Shown here one piece after another: positions 11,083-20,512 of a DNA stretch of 64,000 bases (position 1 is the first letter of the stretch; every line of letters begins with the position of its first letter). The notes under the pieces were generated by a model. The model was not told the origin of the DNA, did not search any database, and saw nothing but the letters and a program-made list of their open reading frames with translations. The position numbers were made by a program, and so were the translations under genes. Source of the DNA: Pedosphaera parvula Ellin514 (lineage in GTDB: Bacteria > Verrucomicrobiota > Verrucomicrobiia > Limisphaerales > Pedosphaeraceae); assembly GCF_000172555.1 (NCBI RefSeq), contig NZ_ABOX02000022.1, forward strand, positions 43,423 to 107,422. The letters run 5' to 3'.

Positions 11083-13779
11083 ATGAGAATTTTCCGGTGG
11101 TTGCCTGTGCTGGTCTGTTTCGTCCTGACGGCAGTGGTTTTGCCTGCGATTGCTGAAGCTCCATTTTCGTTCGAGTCGACGCCGGGCAAGTTGCCGAAGA
11201 GCGTGGTGCCGCGGCACTATGCGATTCGTATTGAACCGGATTTGGAAAAGTTTACCACGCGCGGCACAGTGGTGGTGGACATCGAGGTGCGTAAGCCGGT
11301 GAGGGAGATTGTGCTGAATGCATTGAATTTGGAGATCACGTCAGCAACGCTTTTCACCGGCAAGGAGATGGCGCTTAAACCCACGTTGAACAAGGAGCAA
11401 CAGATATTGACTTTGGGGCTTCCGAACGAAATTTCTGCGGGCAAGTACAAATTAAAGTTGGAGTTTGCGGGTGAGATTGGAGAAAAGGCGGAGGGATTGT
11501 TCTACGTGAAGTATGCCACGGAGACTGGCAAAAAAGTGATGTTGGGAACCCAGATGGAGCCGACCGATGCACGTCGAATGTTTCCCTGTTGGGATGAGCC
11601 GGTTTTTCGCGCGAGCTTCGAAATGACGGTGGTGGTGCCGGAAAAGCATCTGGCGATTTCCAACATGCCAGTGGAAAAGGAGAGAAAACTCTCCAACGGA
11701 ATGAAAGAGGTAAAGTTTGGGCGCACACCGCCGATGGCAAGTTATTTAGTGGTGCTGGTGTCGGGTGAGTTGGAAGCGCTGAAAGGAACAACCGAAGGAG
11801 TGGATATTCGTATCATCACCACTGAAGGGAAAAAGGAACAAGGACACTATGCACTCGAATCGGTGCAGAACATTTTGGCTTATTACAATCAATACTTTGG
11901 GATCAAGTATCCATTGCCGAAGCTTGATTTGATTGCGGTTCCGGGCGGTTTTCAAGGGGCCATGGAAAATTGGGGCGGCATTACTTACAACGAAAGACTG
12001 CTGCTGTTTGATCCGAAGGCCAGTTCGGCAGAAACGAAGCAACGAGTGTTCAGTGTCGTTGCCCATGAAATGGCGCACCAATGGTTTGGCAATCTCGTGA
12101 CCACAGCGTGGTGGGATAATCTTTGGCTCAATGAAGGGTTCGCTTCCTGGATGGCGTCCAAGGCGACGGACCATTTCAATCCTGAGTGGCAGGTTTCGCT
12201 CGCCGCAAGTTTGGATAAGGCAGGCGTAATGAGCGATGATGCGCGGAGTGCCACGCACCCGATTCAGAAGGCGGTTAAAAATGAGAGTGAGGCGAACGAT
12301 GCCTTCGACCAGATTACCTACCGAAAGGGACAGGCATTTCTGCGCATGCTCGAGAATTATCTCGGCGAGGAAACGTTCCGTGCCGGCATCCACAGTTATT
12401 TATCCAAGCATCGGTTTTCAAATACCACAACTGCTGATCTTTGGGAGGCGCTGGGAAAAGCTTCCCATAAGCCAGTGCAGGCAATTGCCGCGGGATGGAC
12501 TGAGCAGCCGGGATTGCCGTTGGTAAAGGTGAAAACTGAGTGTATCGATGGAAAACAATTGGTGGTCCTCGAACAGGAGCGTTTCACGGTGCGGGATCCC
12601 AATGCCAAACCACTGGAATGGAGGATTCCCATTGCTTTGATCGGTTCGGTAGCGAACGCAGGCTTGTCTCGTGGAGAACATTCGAATGTTGCTGCCAAAT
12701 CGGTTTACACATTGCTTGGAGAATCCCGGGGCACAGTTTACTTCACTAATTGCAACCAGATCGTGAAGGCCAATGCTGGGAATGCGGGGTATTATCGGGT
12801 TGTATATCAACCCGAGTTGTTTCAAAGGCTGGTGCAACATATCCACGAACTGCCGGAGATTGATCGGCTCGATTTGCTTCAAGACAGCTGGGGAATGGTG
12901 GAAGCAAACCGGGGTTCGGTCGAAAGCTATTTAACCCTGGTTGAGTCGTTGCGAAATGAGAAGTCGTGGGCCATCTGGAGCCAGGTTTTGTCAGTGCTGG
13001 AATTGTTCGACAACTTGGAGCAAGGGCGCACGGAACAGCGGGCGGCTTTCGAGCAGTATGCGTGCACTTTGATTCAGCCACAGTTGGCCCGATTAGGCTG
13101 GGAAGCCAAAGCGGGTGAGACGATCACGGATACGCTATTGCGCAGTCGGGTCATTTCCTTGTTAGGTCAATTTGGAGATAAGGGTGTGATGAGCGAGGCA
13201 AGGTTGCGTTATGGAAAATTTTTGACCAACCCGGAATCCCTTTCGGCAGACCTGCGTCCACCTGTTTTAAGAATTGTGGGGCGCTACAGCGACAAAAAGA
13301 CCTATGATGAAATCCATGAACTGGCGCGCAAAGCAAAAGGAACGGAAGAACGGCAGCTTTATTATCGCGCGCTGGCGGGTGCATTGGATGTTGAGTTGGC
13401 CAGGGAGAATCTGGCAATTTCGTTGACCAACGAGACCGTTCCACAGGAAGCGACGCGTATGGTTGGCGAAGTGGCAACTTTTGGTGAGCATGGAGAATTG
13501 GCATGGCAATTCACGCAGGAGCATCTTCAAGATTTGTTAAAACGCGTGGAGGCTTTTCGGCGCAATGGATATGTGCCGTCGATTATGGGAGCATTTTCTG
13601 ACAATGGCCGGGCTGATGAACTGGTCCAGTACGTAACCGCTCATCTCTCCATGGATGGATTGACCAAGGCAAAAGAAGTAGCTGAGACAATTCGGTTGAA
13701 GGCTGATCTGAAAGACCGGGAGTTACCAAGGGTGGATCAATGGGTGAACAGGCGCGCCGAGCCGACAAAAATTCCTTAA
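11083..13779 (+). CDS. M1-family zinc aminopeptidase, exported
   Basis: The 898-residue protein has an N-terminal signal peptide (core 'LPVLVCFVLTAVVLPAIA'), so it acts in the periplasm or outside the cell. The exopeptidase motif GAMEN is at about residues 292-296. The zinc site HEMAH begins at about residue 328, with the third ligand Glu in 'WLNEGFASW'. A C-terminal ERAP1-like helical domain fills the last 350 residues. Size and domain order match aminopeptidase N and related enzymes, which remove N-terminal residues from peptides. It stands alone, 135 bases after the secreted pair, and is intact. Confidence 0.93.
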   Translation: MRIFRWLPVLVCFVLTAVVLPAIAEAPFSFESTPGKLPKSVVPRHYAIRIEPDLEKFTTRGTVVVDIEVRKPVREIVLNALNLEITSATLFTGKEMALKPTLNKEQQILTLGLPNEISAGKYKLKLEFAGEIGEKAEGLFYVKYATETGKKVMLGTQMEPTDARRMFPCWDEPVFRASFEMTVVVPEKHLAISNMPVEKERKLSNGMKEVKFGRTPPMASYLVVLVSGELEALKGTTEGVDIRIITTEGKKEQGHYALESVQNILAYYNQYFGIKYPLPKLDLIAVPGGFQGAMENWGGITYNERLLLFDPKASSAETKQRVFSVVAHEMAHQWFGNLVTTAWWDNLWLNEGFASWMASKATDHFNPEWQVSLAASLDKAGVMSDDARSATHPIQKAVKNESEANDAFDQITYRKGQAFLRMLENYLGEETFRAGIHSYLSKHRFSNTTTADLWEALGKASHKPVQAIAAGWTEQPGLPLVKVKTECIDGKQLVVLEQERFTVRDPNAKPLEWRIPIALIGSVANAGLSRGEHSNVAAKSVYTLLGESRGTVYFTNCNQIVKANAGNAGYYRVVYQPELFQRLVQHIHELPEIDRLDLLQDSWGMVEANRGSVESYLTLVESLRNEKSWAIWSQVLSVLELFDNLEQGRTEQRAAFEQYACTLIQPQLARLGWEAKAGETITDTLLRSRVISLLGQFGDKGVMSEARLRYGKFLTNPESLSADLRPPVLRIVGRYSDKKTYDEIHELARKAKGTEERQLYYRALAGALDVELARENLAISLTNETVPQEATRMVGEVATFGEHGELAWQFTQEHLQDLLKRVEAFRRNGYVPSIMGAFSDNGRADELVQYVTAHLSMDGLTKAKEVAETIRLKADLKDRELPRVDQWVNRRAEPTKIP

Positions 13780-13853
13780 CTCCGTCCTTATTAGTGAACC
13801 CTTGAAGCAAAACGATAGCCCTGCCAGCCATGGCAAAGCCTCTGCAAGGCTGA

Positions 13854-14000
13854 TCAAAGAACTTCCCGGCAAGCTTTGCTTTCCGCCTGCTTTTTAAGCT
13901 TCAGCTGCTTGCGGCGCTGGTATGCCTGAAAATAGGGCATGCCAATAAGTACCCATAAGCAGGCAGCAATGCAGAATCCTATCAAAGTTTTGAAAACCAT
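13854..14000 (-). CDS. Possible 48-residue single-span membrane protein
   Basis: A short frame starts at ATG 14000 and ends at TGA 13854. It encodes one strong membrane segment, 'LIGFCIAACLWVLIGMPYF', followed by a highly basic tail, 'QAYQRRKQLKLKKQAESK'. This gives a clear N-out/C-in topology by the positive-inside rule. A GGAT at short distance upstream may serve as ribosome binding site, but it is weak. It lies in an otherwise empty gap after the M1 peptidase. No known family is recognised. Confidence 0.4.
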   Translation of the reverse strand: MVFKTLIGFCIAACLWVLIGMPYFQAYQRRKQLKLKKQAESKACREVL

Positions 14001-14204
14001 AAAACGCATCCGATTCAAAAATGGAACGCATCAAAAAAAGAACGGTTAAAGACTGAGTATCGAGCGGCTTTCTATTATGAGAGTGCGACTATCATATCAG
14101 CGGAGTGCTAAATGTCAAGAAAAGGAAGGATTTGCGCCGGCTTTTATTTGAAATCAACATATAATCCAGCGGGCTGCAAATATATATGTATATTGAGAAC
14201 AAAA

Positions 14205-14446
14205 ATGCTTTGCCTGCTGGTGTTGGTGGCTTTGCTGAGTGGTCTGAATTTACGGGCTTGGAGCGGAGCAGGGCGGTCGCATTGGATAAAGGATATTTGC
14301 AAGGTGAGTTGAAAGGCAGCACCAGTCCGGAGCGAGCGCATTCATTGCCGGGCGACTATACCAAAAATGCGAAAGCTGTTGCAGAGCGCAGAGCCGCACT
14401 TGCCGGCTATCGATTGGCCGATGAGATTCAGAAGTGTCTGCGTTAA
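14205..14446 (+). pseudogene. S1/P1-type nuclease relic: signal peptide joined to C-terminus
   Basis: Starting at ATG 14205, one frame encodes a signal peptide 'MLCLLVLVALLSGLNLRA' followed by 'WSGAG', which resembles the mature start of S1/P1 nucleases (Trp at the N-terminus, then a GH motif). Directly after this, a different frame encodes 'AVALDKGYLQGELKGS' and ends 'ERRAALAGYRLADEIQKCLR', matching the family's C-terminus. The roughly 200 residues between, with the zinc-binding histidines and aspartates, are gone. This looks like one internal deletion that also changed the frame. The family assignment rests on my recognition of both ends and was not searched. The product cannot be active. 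Confidence 0.5.
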
Positions 14447-14515
14447 CTGGTGCTGCCGGGAAACTTTGAGGCGTGGGAGATTGCACAAACCTGGGATTTA
14501 TCTCCCGTTGCGACT

Positions 14516-14552
14516 AAAACGGAGGCCCGGTCAGGTTTGTCTCCGACCGGGC
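14516..14552 (-). terminator. Probable rho-independent terminator of the PQQ-like gene
   Basis: An inverted repeat pairs GCCCGGTC (14525-14532) with GACCGGGC (14545-14552) around a 12-base loop. Read on the minus strand, the stem is followed by CTCCG and then TTTT. It lies about 50 bases past the stop of the beta-propeller gene. Confidence 0.6.
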
Positions 14553-14603
14553 CATGCGTTTGAAAATCACCAACTCCTCAATGGAGGAGTCTTAAAATTT
14601 GGA

Positions 14604-15878
14604 TCAAGGCTTGGCGCTTACATCCAGGCAAACCAAATCGCCACGAGCGTTGCGGCAGTAAATCTTTCCGTTCGACAGGACGGGCACGGTCCAACATTTG
14701 CCGCCGAGTACTTGAGCGCGGGAAGCGGGTTTGAATTCTGTGGGCGAAGCTTCGGCGGCCATCAATTCACCCTTGTCACTCAATCCAATGATTTTCCCAT
14801 CAGCCAACATGAGCGAACCTTTTCCGAAACTTTTTTCACTCCATTTTACGTCGCCTGTGTCCCAGGTGAGACACTTGAGTTCGTTTTCGTCCACGCCATA
14901 AATGAAACCTTTCCACAGGACGGAACTGGCGAAATGATTGCGCATATTCTTGTTTTCCCAGAGCTGTTTCGGTTCGCCACCGCTGATATCGATGATGGCA
15001 CAGCCATGATTGTAACCCGAGGAAACAAAAATTTTGCCATCTGCAATGATGGGCTCAGCGGCATTCACGTCGTACTGAGTTTTCCAGGGATAATGCCACA
15101 CTTCCTTGCCATTCTTTACATTCACGACCACCAGGTCTTTTGCGGCAACAATGGCAACGCAACGATTTTTTTCGTAATCAAACGGGACCGGAGTTGCATA
15201 ACCGGAGACACCCTTGCCTGAACTCCATACCACCTTGCCGTTTTTTTTATCGAAAGCCGTGCCTGCTTCACCGACATTGAGAATGGCAAGATCTCCTTCG
15301 ATTAATACCGAACCAGCAAAACCCCAGGTTGGAATTTCAAGGCCAAGTCCCTTGTTCACATTGGTGGACCAAATAACAGAACCCTTGTTGGCATCCAAAC
15401 AATAGAGGTCACCTTTTTTGCTCATCGTGTAGACCTGGTCGCCATCGACTGTAGGCGTGCTGCTGGAACCGCCTTCATAATACTTGGGATCCAATGGACA
15501 ATCATAAGTATGTTTCCATACCACTGCACCAGAGTTCGCAGCGAAACAGTATACAGTGTCCTTGTCATCCTTGTTGCCCATCGCATAGACATGTCCTTTG
15601 CTGACTGCCAGGGAAGAAAAGCCGGTGCCAATGGATGCTTTCCAAAGTTGTTTTGGGCCGTCTGCCGGCCAGTTCACCTGCCAACCCGTCTCCTTGGAAA
15701 TGCCATTGAGATCCGGCCCGCGAAAGCGATACCAGTCCGCGGCGCAGGCAGCACCGGTGAGTGTGGCGAAGGTACAGGCCACCAAAACAATTTTTGCAGC
15801 CAGGCGTGATGGAAATGCAAACCGAGACTCGCGTCTGTGCACAATGGATTTAAAATCGTGATTGGAGCCTGTTCTCAT
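14604..15878 (-). CDS. Secreted PQQ-like beta-propeller repeat protein
   Basis: The 424-residue protein has a long basic N-region and a hydrophobic signal segment ending near 'TGAACAADWYRFRGP'. The 'WxxFRGP' start of the mature protein and repeated blades such as 'GDLYCLDANKGSVIWS', 'GTAFDKKNGKVVWSSG' and 'KDLVVVNVKNGKEVWHY' identify the PQQ-like beta-propeller family. It is widespread in Planctomycetes and Verrucomicrobia. These proteins keep the blade motif but generally lack the residues needed to bind PQQ and calcium, so dehydrogenase activity is not implied. The role is unknown, probably binding or scaffolding outside the cytoplasm. It is a single gene with its own terminator. Confidence 0.85.
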   Translation of the reverse strand: MRTGSNHDFKSIVHRRESRFAFPSRLAAKIVLVACTFATLTGAACAADWYRFRGPDLNGISKETGWQVNWPADGPKQLWKASIGTGFSSLAVSKGHVYAMGNKDDKDTVYCFAANSGAVVWKHTYDCPLDPKYYEGGSSSTPTVDGDQVYTMSKKGDLYCLDANKGSVIWSTNVNKGLGLEIPTWGFAGSVLIEGDLAILNVGEAGTAFDKKNGKVVWSSGKGVSGYATPVPFDYEKNRCVAIVAAKDLVVVNVKNGKEVWHYPWKTQYDVNAAEPIIADGKIFVSSGYNHGCAIIDISGGEPKQLWENKNMRNHFASSVLWKGFIYGVDENELKCLTWDTGDVKWSEKSFGKGSLMLADGKIIGLSDKGELMAAEASPTEFKPASRAQVLGGKCWTVPVLSNGKIYCRNARGDLVCLDVSAKP

Positions 15879-16009
15879 GGGGCATCATTACTGCAAGCCT
15901 GTGGCTGTGTCAATGTGGCATGGTTAAGCTGTCTTGCCGCGCCTGAGCGTTCGGGAGGGAGAAACCTGTCGGCTCGACAAAATTCCCGGGAAAGGCCAAG
16001 CTTTCCCCG

Positions 16010-16618
16010 ATGGCACTGAACACAGATTCTCGCCTGGACCGACTGTGGAAGGAATATAGCCTGGCCTTCCAGGATTTTGATGATTTGACTCTGGCGCGAT
16101 GGCTGGCCCAAACCCTGGGCCAGTTGGAGGGCCGCGTCTGGCGGCTGTCGCATCCTTTATTGGGAGCTTATCGCCTGGCCGCCCAGTTGGGGCATCGTCG
16201 TCAAGTTTGGTTGAAGCGTTTGGCGACTGCTCCTGCCGCATATATGGAGGCTCCTTGTTGCCGGGCGCCGCTATTGCCATTGTTAACTCGTGACGTTCGG
16301 GAATCCGGATTGATCTGCCAGCACTGCACTGAAACAGCGGTGTCTTTTGAAGAAATTCCAACAACCTTGCGAGCCGAGCTTGATGCCTGGGCAGCGCGGT
16401 ATGCTCCCATTCACGCAGTCGCGCATTGGGATAATCAGCAACGCAAGAGCGCTGCAAATTACGATCTTGCCTATGAAAATGCTGTTGAGCAGGCAGAACA
16501 AATGCTCGTAACGCTCAGCACCAAAATTATGCCAAAACTTTTGGATCATTATCCGGCCGCAGTTTGGGAGGATCAGGATGAATGTCTCTCCGTTCAACCC
16601 GAGGATCTTGAGCTGTAA
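16010..16618 (+). CDS. Hypothetical protein with possible zinc-ribbon cysteines
   Basis: This 202-residue cytoplasmic protein has no signal peptide. The middle holds 'APCCRAPLL' and, about 20 residues later, 'GLICQHC', an arrangement that could bind one zinc ion as a zinc ribbon. The flanks are helical and rich in Ala, Leu, Trp and Glu, and the end is acidic. No function is recognised. Upstream is the divergent beta-propeller gene, and 66 bases downstream begins the AsmA-like gene, so the two may be cotranscribed. Confidence 0.65.
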   Translation: MALNTDSRLDRLWKEYSLAFQDFDDLTLARWLAQTLGQLEGRVWRLSHPLLGAYRLAAQLGHRRQVWLKRLATAPAAYMEAPCCRAPLLPLLTRDVRESGLICQHCTETAVSFEEIPTTLRAELDAWAARYAPIHAVAHWDNQQRKSAANYDLAYENAVEQAEQMLVTLSTKIMPKLLDHYPAAVWEDQDECLSVQPEDLEL

Positions 16619-16684
16619 CGGCTATCGGTTAGGGATGTCGCAAATGGCATTGTTCAGTGAGTATAAGTCTGGTAGAAGGAGACC

Positions 16685-17368
16685 ATGAAGTTCCTGTTCC
16701 GATGGGCTTTTCGCCTCTTCATTCTGCTGGTTGTCCTGGTGATCGCTGGCATTTTGTTGCTCGATACCATCGCGAAGGAGGTGGCTGAATACCGGATCAG
16801 ACGTCAGACTGGCCTTGATGTAAAAATCGGCAGGATGCAGGTCGGTATCTTTAATTCCAGGGTCACGATTGAAAATTTGGTTATTTATAACACTGCGGAA
16901 TTTGGTGGTTCACCTTTAATTGATCTGCCCGAACTGCACGTCGAATACGATCGAGACTCGCTTCTTTCCCACAAGCTGCATTGCAAGCTGGTTCGATTTA
17001 ATCTCGCACAACTAAATCTTGTAGAGGACAAAAACGGAAACCTCAATGTCGCGCAGTTGCAAGCGAGGATGCAGAAAACCAATGGCCAAATCAATCCGGC
17101 GGGTACCAATAAGACCTTGCAAACCCACCTTAAATTCACTGGAATTGATACGTTAAACCTTACTCTCGGCAAGGCTACGGTGTTGAATATGAAACAACCC
17201 AAGGATGTGGTCCAAATCACGATGGACCTCCGCAACCAGGTGCTTACGAATGTTCAGTCGGTGCAGGATCTGGGAGGAGTAGCTTTGCTGGTTGCGCTAA
17301 AGAACGGTCAAGTCATGGATAAAACGCTGCAAAACTGGTTGGTTCAGTTTGGTTGGCCAGCGAAATAG
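16685..17368 (+). CDS. AsmA-like membrane-anchored protein
   Basis: The 227-residue protein starts with a membrane anchor, 'FRLFILLVVLVIAGILLLD', followed by an AsmA-type beginning, 'QTGLDVKIGRMQVGIFNSRV', and repeated beta strands around 'NLVIYNTAEFGGSPLIDLPE'. AsmA-family proteins span the periplasm and are linked to lipid or outer-membrane biogenesis. This one is short compared with AsmA or TamB and corresponds to the N-terminal chorein-like part only. An AGAAGGAG ribosome binding site sits 4-10 bases before ATG. Confidence 0.75.
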   Translation: MKFLFRWAFRLFILLVVLVIAGILLLDTIAKEVAEYRIRRQTGLDVKIGRMQVGIFNSRVTIENLVIYNTAEFGGSPLIDLPELHVEYDRDSLLSHKLHCKLVRFNLAQLNLVEDKNGNLNVAQLQARMQKTNGQINPAGTNKTLQTHLKFTGIDTLNLTLGKATVLNMKQPKDVVQITMDLRNQVLTNVQSVQDLGGVALLVALKNGQVMDKTLQNWLVQFGWPAK

Positions 17369-17436
17369 CAGATTCTTTGTCTGCCAATTGAGGGGGAGCG
17401 GCGACAATCAAGGCTTACCGCGGTCATGCGGGGAAA

Positions 17437-18507
17437 TTAGATGATTACCTTGAACTCCTCCCCCTTCTTAAGGGAAAGAGCAAAGGCGGCCATTAATTCC
17501 GGAATCTTTTCCAGGTCCGCGAGGCTTACTACTTCCACAGGTGAGTGCATATAGCGGTTGGGCAGACTGATCAGGGCGCTGGGTATGCCGCCCCGGGTCC
17601 AGAAGATCACATCGGTGTCGGTCCCGCTGGTGTTGGAAATAGCCTCGTGCTGTAGTGGAATGTTTTTCGCCTTTGCGAGCTCTTCAATCCGGTTAACCAC
17701 TTCGGCATGATTACAGCCACCATGCGTCACGGTGGGTCCCTGGCCGATCTTTACATTTCCATGCTGCGCCTTGTTGACGGTCGGGAAATCTGTTGCATGG
17801 GTCACGTCCACCACGAGTGCCACGTCCGGTTTAAGCGTGTAGGCAATCTGGCGGGCACCGAGGAGCCCGACTTCCTCCTGCACGTTGGAAACGGCACAGA
17901 TTTCTGCCTGCAATTTGCCCTTGGAACGTTGTAGCAAGCGCAGAGTTTCTGCGACTGCGAAGGTGCCGATTCGATTATCGAAGGCGCGCGCCACGGCCAG
18001 GTCATTGCGCAAAAGCTCAAACTCGTCATTAAGGGTTATCGGATCTCCGACTCGCACCAACTTTTCTGCCTCCTTCGCGCTGCTCACACCGATGTCGATG
18101 AAAAGGTCATGCATCTTTGGCAATTTACGGTCCTCTTCCTGTCTGGTAAGGTGCGGCGCGACGTTTCCAACCACGCCTTTTACCGGGCCATTGCGGGTGT
18201 GGATGATGACGCGCTGGGCCTTGGTTATGGCTGGATCGATGCCGCCCATTTTCTTCACGTAAATAAAACCCTCGGGATCGATATAATTCACACCCATGGC
18301 GATTTCATCCGCATGGGCTGCGAGCATGAGTTTTGGAGAGCCTCCTTTGTTCAAAACGGCGACACAATTTCCATAAGCGTCGGAAAACGTTTCATCGGCA
18401 AAAGCCTTCACATAATCGAGCCAAACACGTTGTCCGCGGGTTTCATATCCCGTCGGACTGGGGGTATTAACCAAAGCTTCAAGGAAGTTTAGTGATTCGT
18501 CGCGCAT
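17437..18507 (-). CDS. M42-family metallo-aminopeptidase
   Basis: With the start at 18507 ('MRDESLNFLEALVNTPSPTG') the protein has 356 residues, the family's normal length; the frame extends upstream to 18621 but without similarity. The two-metal site is complete: H65 and D67 in 'AAHADEIAMG', D177 in 'ARAFDNRIGT', catalytic E211 and ligand E212 in 'QEEVGLLGA', D234 in 'VDVTHATD' and H321 in 'RYMHSPVE'. M42 enzymes form large tetrahedral particles that trim short peptides in the cytoplasm; some were first called endoglucanases. It is divergent from proB. Confidence 0.92.
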   Translation of the reverse strand: MRDESLNFLEALVNTPSPTGYETRGQRVWLDYVKAFADETFSDAYGNCVAVLNKGGSPKLMLAAHADEIAMGVNYIDPEGFIYVKKMGGIDPAITKAQRVIIHTRNGPVKGVVGNVAPHLTRQEEDRKLPKMHDLFIDIGVSSAKEAEKLVRVGDPITLNDEFELLRNDLAVARAFDNRIGTFAVAETLRLLQRSKGKLQAEICAVSNVQEEVGLLGARQIAYTLKPDVALVVDVTHATDFPTVNKAQHGNVKIGQGPTVTHGGCNHAEVVNRIEELAKAKNIPLQHEAISNTSGTDTDVIFWTRGGIPSALISLPNRYMHSPVEVVSLADLEKIPELMAAFALSLKKGEEFKVII

Positions 18508-18646
18508 GCCGCCATTATGCCAAGGCCTCATCCAAAATTCAAAGTTCAAATTGCATCGAAGCAGCGGGCCTTGGAGTCGGTTGCCACCACGCCAGTTCTC
18601 GACACGTGCCAAATCTTTCATTACGATTTATGGAGTGCGTAGTCAG

Positions 18647-19711
18647 TTGCTAAAAAATGTAAGTCGTATCGTGGTCAAGTTGGGCACCGGTGTTCTGACC
18701 GATAGCCGGAAACAGCCCGATTTGGCGCAGATGGAACAATTGGTGGCTCAGGTCGCAGAGCAATGCCGGGCTGGAAGGGAAGTTGTGCTGGTCTCTTCTG
18801 GCGCGGTGGGTTCAGGCATGGGCGCGTTGGGTTATAAAAAGCGGCCCGCTGAACTGGCTGAATTGCAGGCTTGCGCTGCCGTGGGACAATCGCGTTTGAT
18901 GGCCACTTACGAAGGATTATTTGCCAAACACAACATTAACGTCGCCCAGGTATTGTTGACGCATGAGGATTTGCAGGGACATGAGCGGCATCTCAACGCA
19001 CGTAATACGCTGGTAACCTTGCTGAAGCATCGGGTGGTGCCGATCATTAATGAGAACGATGCCATTTCATTCACTGAGCTGAAATTTGGTGACAACGACA
19101 AGCTATCCGCACTGGTGGCTTCAATGCTGCCGGCTGATCTTCTCGTCATACTAACCACTGTGGACGGGGTTATTGAAAACTTCGGAAAGTCAGAGGCGCG
19201 CGTGATTTCCACGATTCAGCAGGTAGATGGTGAAATAGAAAGCCAGGTCGGCGGTACAGATAGCGAGACGGCTGTTGGCGGCATGACGTCAAAAATCCAG
19301 GCAGCCAAGATCGTTATTCGTTCCGGTGTCCCGTTAGTGATTGCGTCGGGACGCAAGCCGAATGTCATAGAGGATATTCTTAAGGGTGAGGATGAGGGGA
19401 CGCTTTTCGTTCCTCAACCAACACGTCTGCAGGGACGCAAGCGTTGGATCGCATTTTTCCATCATCCCAAGGGCACGTTGTTTGTGGATGAGGGAGCCAA
19501 AATTGCCTTGCGTGAGAATGGCAAAAGCCTGCTGCCTCCCGGAGTTGTACGCTGTGAAGGTGAGTTTACAGCGGGCGATGTATTACGTATCTGCGACCTC
19601 GATGGAACTGAATTTGCGCGTGGGATTTGCAATTACACTTCTGAAGCCATTACCGCCCGACAGTTTGACAGCTCGGAAGTGATGCATCGGGATGATCTGG
19701 TGATTTTGTAA
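18647..19711 (+). CDS. proB: Glutamate 5-kinase
   Basis: ProB phosphorylates L-glutamate, the first step of proline synthesis. The protein has an amino-acid kinase domain ('SRIVVKLGTGVLT', 'VLVSSGAVGSGMGAL', 'INENDAISF', 'FGDNDKLSALVA', 'VGGMTSKIQAA') and a C-terminal PUA domain starting near 'RKRWIAFFHHPKGTLFVDEG'. The start is not ATG: the in-frame ATGs upstream would add unrelated sequence. TTG at 18647 (GGAG 11 bases upstream) or GTG at 18635 are the realistic choices, giving about 354 residues. mazG follows after 86 bases. No proA is in the window. Confidence 0.92.
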   Translation: MLKNVSRIVVKLGTGVLTDSRKQPDLAQMEQLVAQVAEQCRAGREVVLVSSGAVGSGMGALGYKKRPAELAELQACAAVGQSRLMATYEGLFAKHNINVAQVLLTHEDLQGHERHLNARNTLVTLLKHRVVPIINENDAISFTELKFGDNDKLSALVASMLPADLLVILTTVDGVIENFGKSEARVISTIQQVDGEIESQVGGTDSETAVGGMTSKIQAAKIVIRSGVPLVIASGRKPNVIEDILKGEDEGTLFVPQPTRLQGRKRWIAFFHHPKGTLFVDEGAKIALRENGKSLLPPGVVRCEGEFTAGDVLRICDLDGTEFARGICNYTSEAITARQFDSSEVMHRDDLVIL

Positions 19712-19797
19712 GCTGTTTTCCCCGGGAAGCCGTGGAGCTAATTAGGAATTTTACTTTCTTCGAAGTTTGTGCGTTGTTTCGAAGGTGGGTCGATTTT

Positions 19798-20469
19798 ATG
19801 CCAAAGACTGCTGCGATTGAAGATTTGCTGAAGGTGATGGCCAGGCTGCGTTCACCCAAGGGATGTCCCTGGGATCGTGAGCAGGATCATAAATCCTTAC
19901 GTTGGCATGCCGTCGAGGAGGTTTATGAGCTTATGGATGCCATCGAGGCTGGTGACGATCATGAGATGGCTGAAGAGTTGGGGGACCTCTTATTACAAGT
20001 GGTATTTCACTGTCAAATGGCGCAGGAACGAGGTGCCTTCAATTTTGAAAAGGTCGCTCGCCATCTTGTGGATAAATTGATTCGAAGGCATCCGCACGTT
20101 TTTGGTAATTCAAAAGTAAAAACAGTGGATGCGGTATGGGCGCAGTGGGAGCAGATCAAGAAAGCCGAGAAAAAGGGCACCAAGCATGAGCGCCCTTCGG
20201 CGCTGGATGGCATCCCCAAACACCTGCCAGCCTTGATGCGAACAGAAAAGCTGCTTAAGAAAGCGCGCAAAGCCGGGTTGTTGGAAGCAGGCGCCGGGAC
20301 CGGCAAGCTCTCCAAGGCGGTTGTTGGCCGCAGGTTGTTTGAACTGACCAAATATGCCCAGCGAAATAAATGGTCGGCCGAGAGCTTGCTGCGCGCAGAG
20401 ATGAAAAAGGAAGAGCGCAACCTTCGAAAACTGGAGAAGGCGCGCGAACGCAAGAAAACCACGAACTAA
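19798..20469 (+). CDS. mazG: Nucleoside triphosphate pyrophosphohydrolase MazG
   Basis: MazG hydrolyses (d)NTPs to monophosphates and pyrophosphate and is thought to clear abnormal nucleotides. The start at ATG 19798 ('[20 protein letters not shown]') follows an AAGGTGGG ribosome binding site. The conserved '[13 protein letters not shown]' and the metal-binding '[24 protein letters not shown]' helices (EExxE and ExxD) are intact. The C-terminal half has a second, weaker MazG-like region ending in a Lys/Arg-rich tail. It lies between proB and an M29 aminopeptidase in one likely transcript. Confidence 0.92.
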   Translation: MPKTAAIEDLLKVMARLRSPKGCPWDREQDHKSLRWHAVEEVYELMDAIEAGDDHEMAEELGDLLLQVVFHCQMAQERGAFNFEKVARHLVDKLIRRHPHVFGNSKVKTVDAVWAQWEQIKKAEKKGTKHERPSALDGIPKHLPALMRTEKLLKKARKAGLLEAGAGTGKLSKAVVGRRLFELTKYAQRNKWSAESLLRAEMKKEERNLRKLEKARERKKTTN

Positions 20470-20512
20470 TTTTTGTGACAATCCGCACTTCTGTGCTTAC
20501 TTAAACATTGAT

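Noticed and set aside
14367..15221. A 284-codon plus-strand frame opposite the PQQ-like gene
   Set aside because: The sense strand has clear beta-propeller blades and a signal peptide; the opposite product shows no family features.
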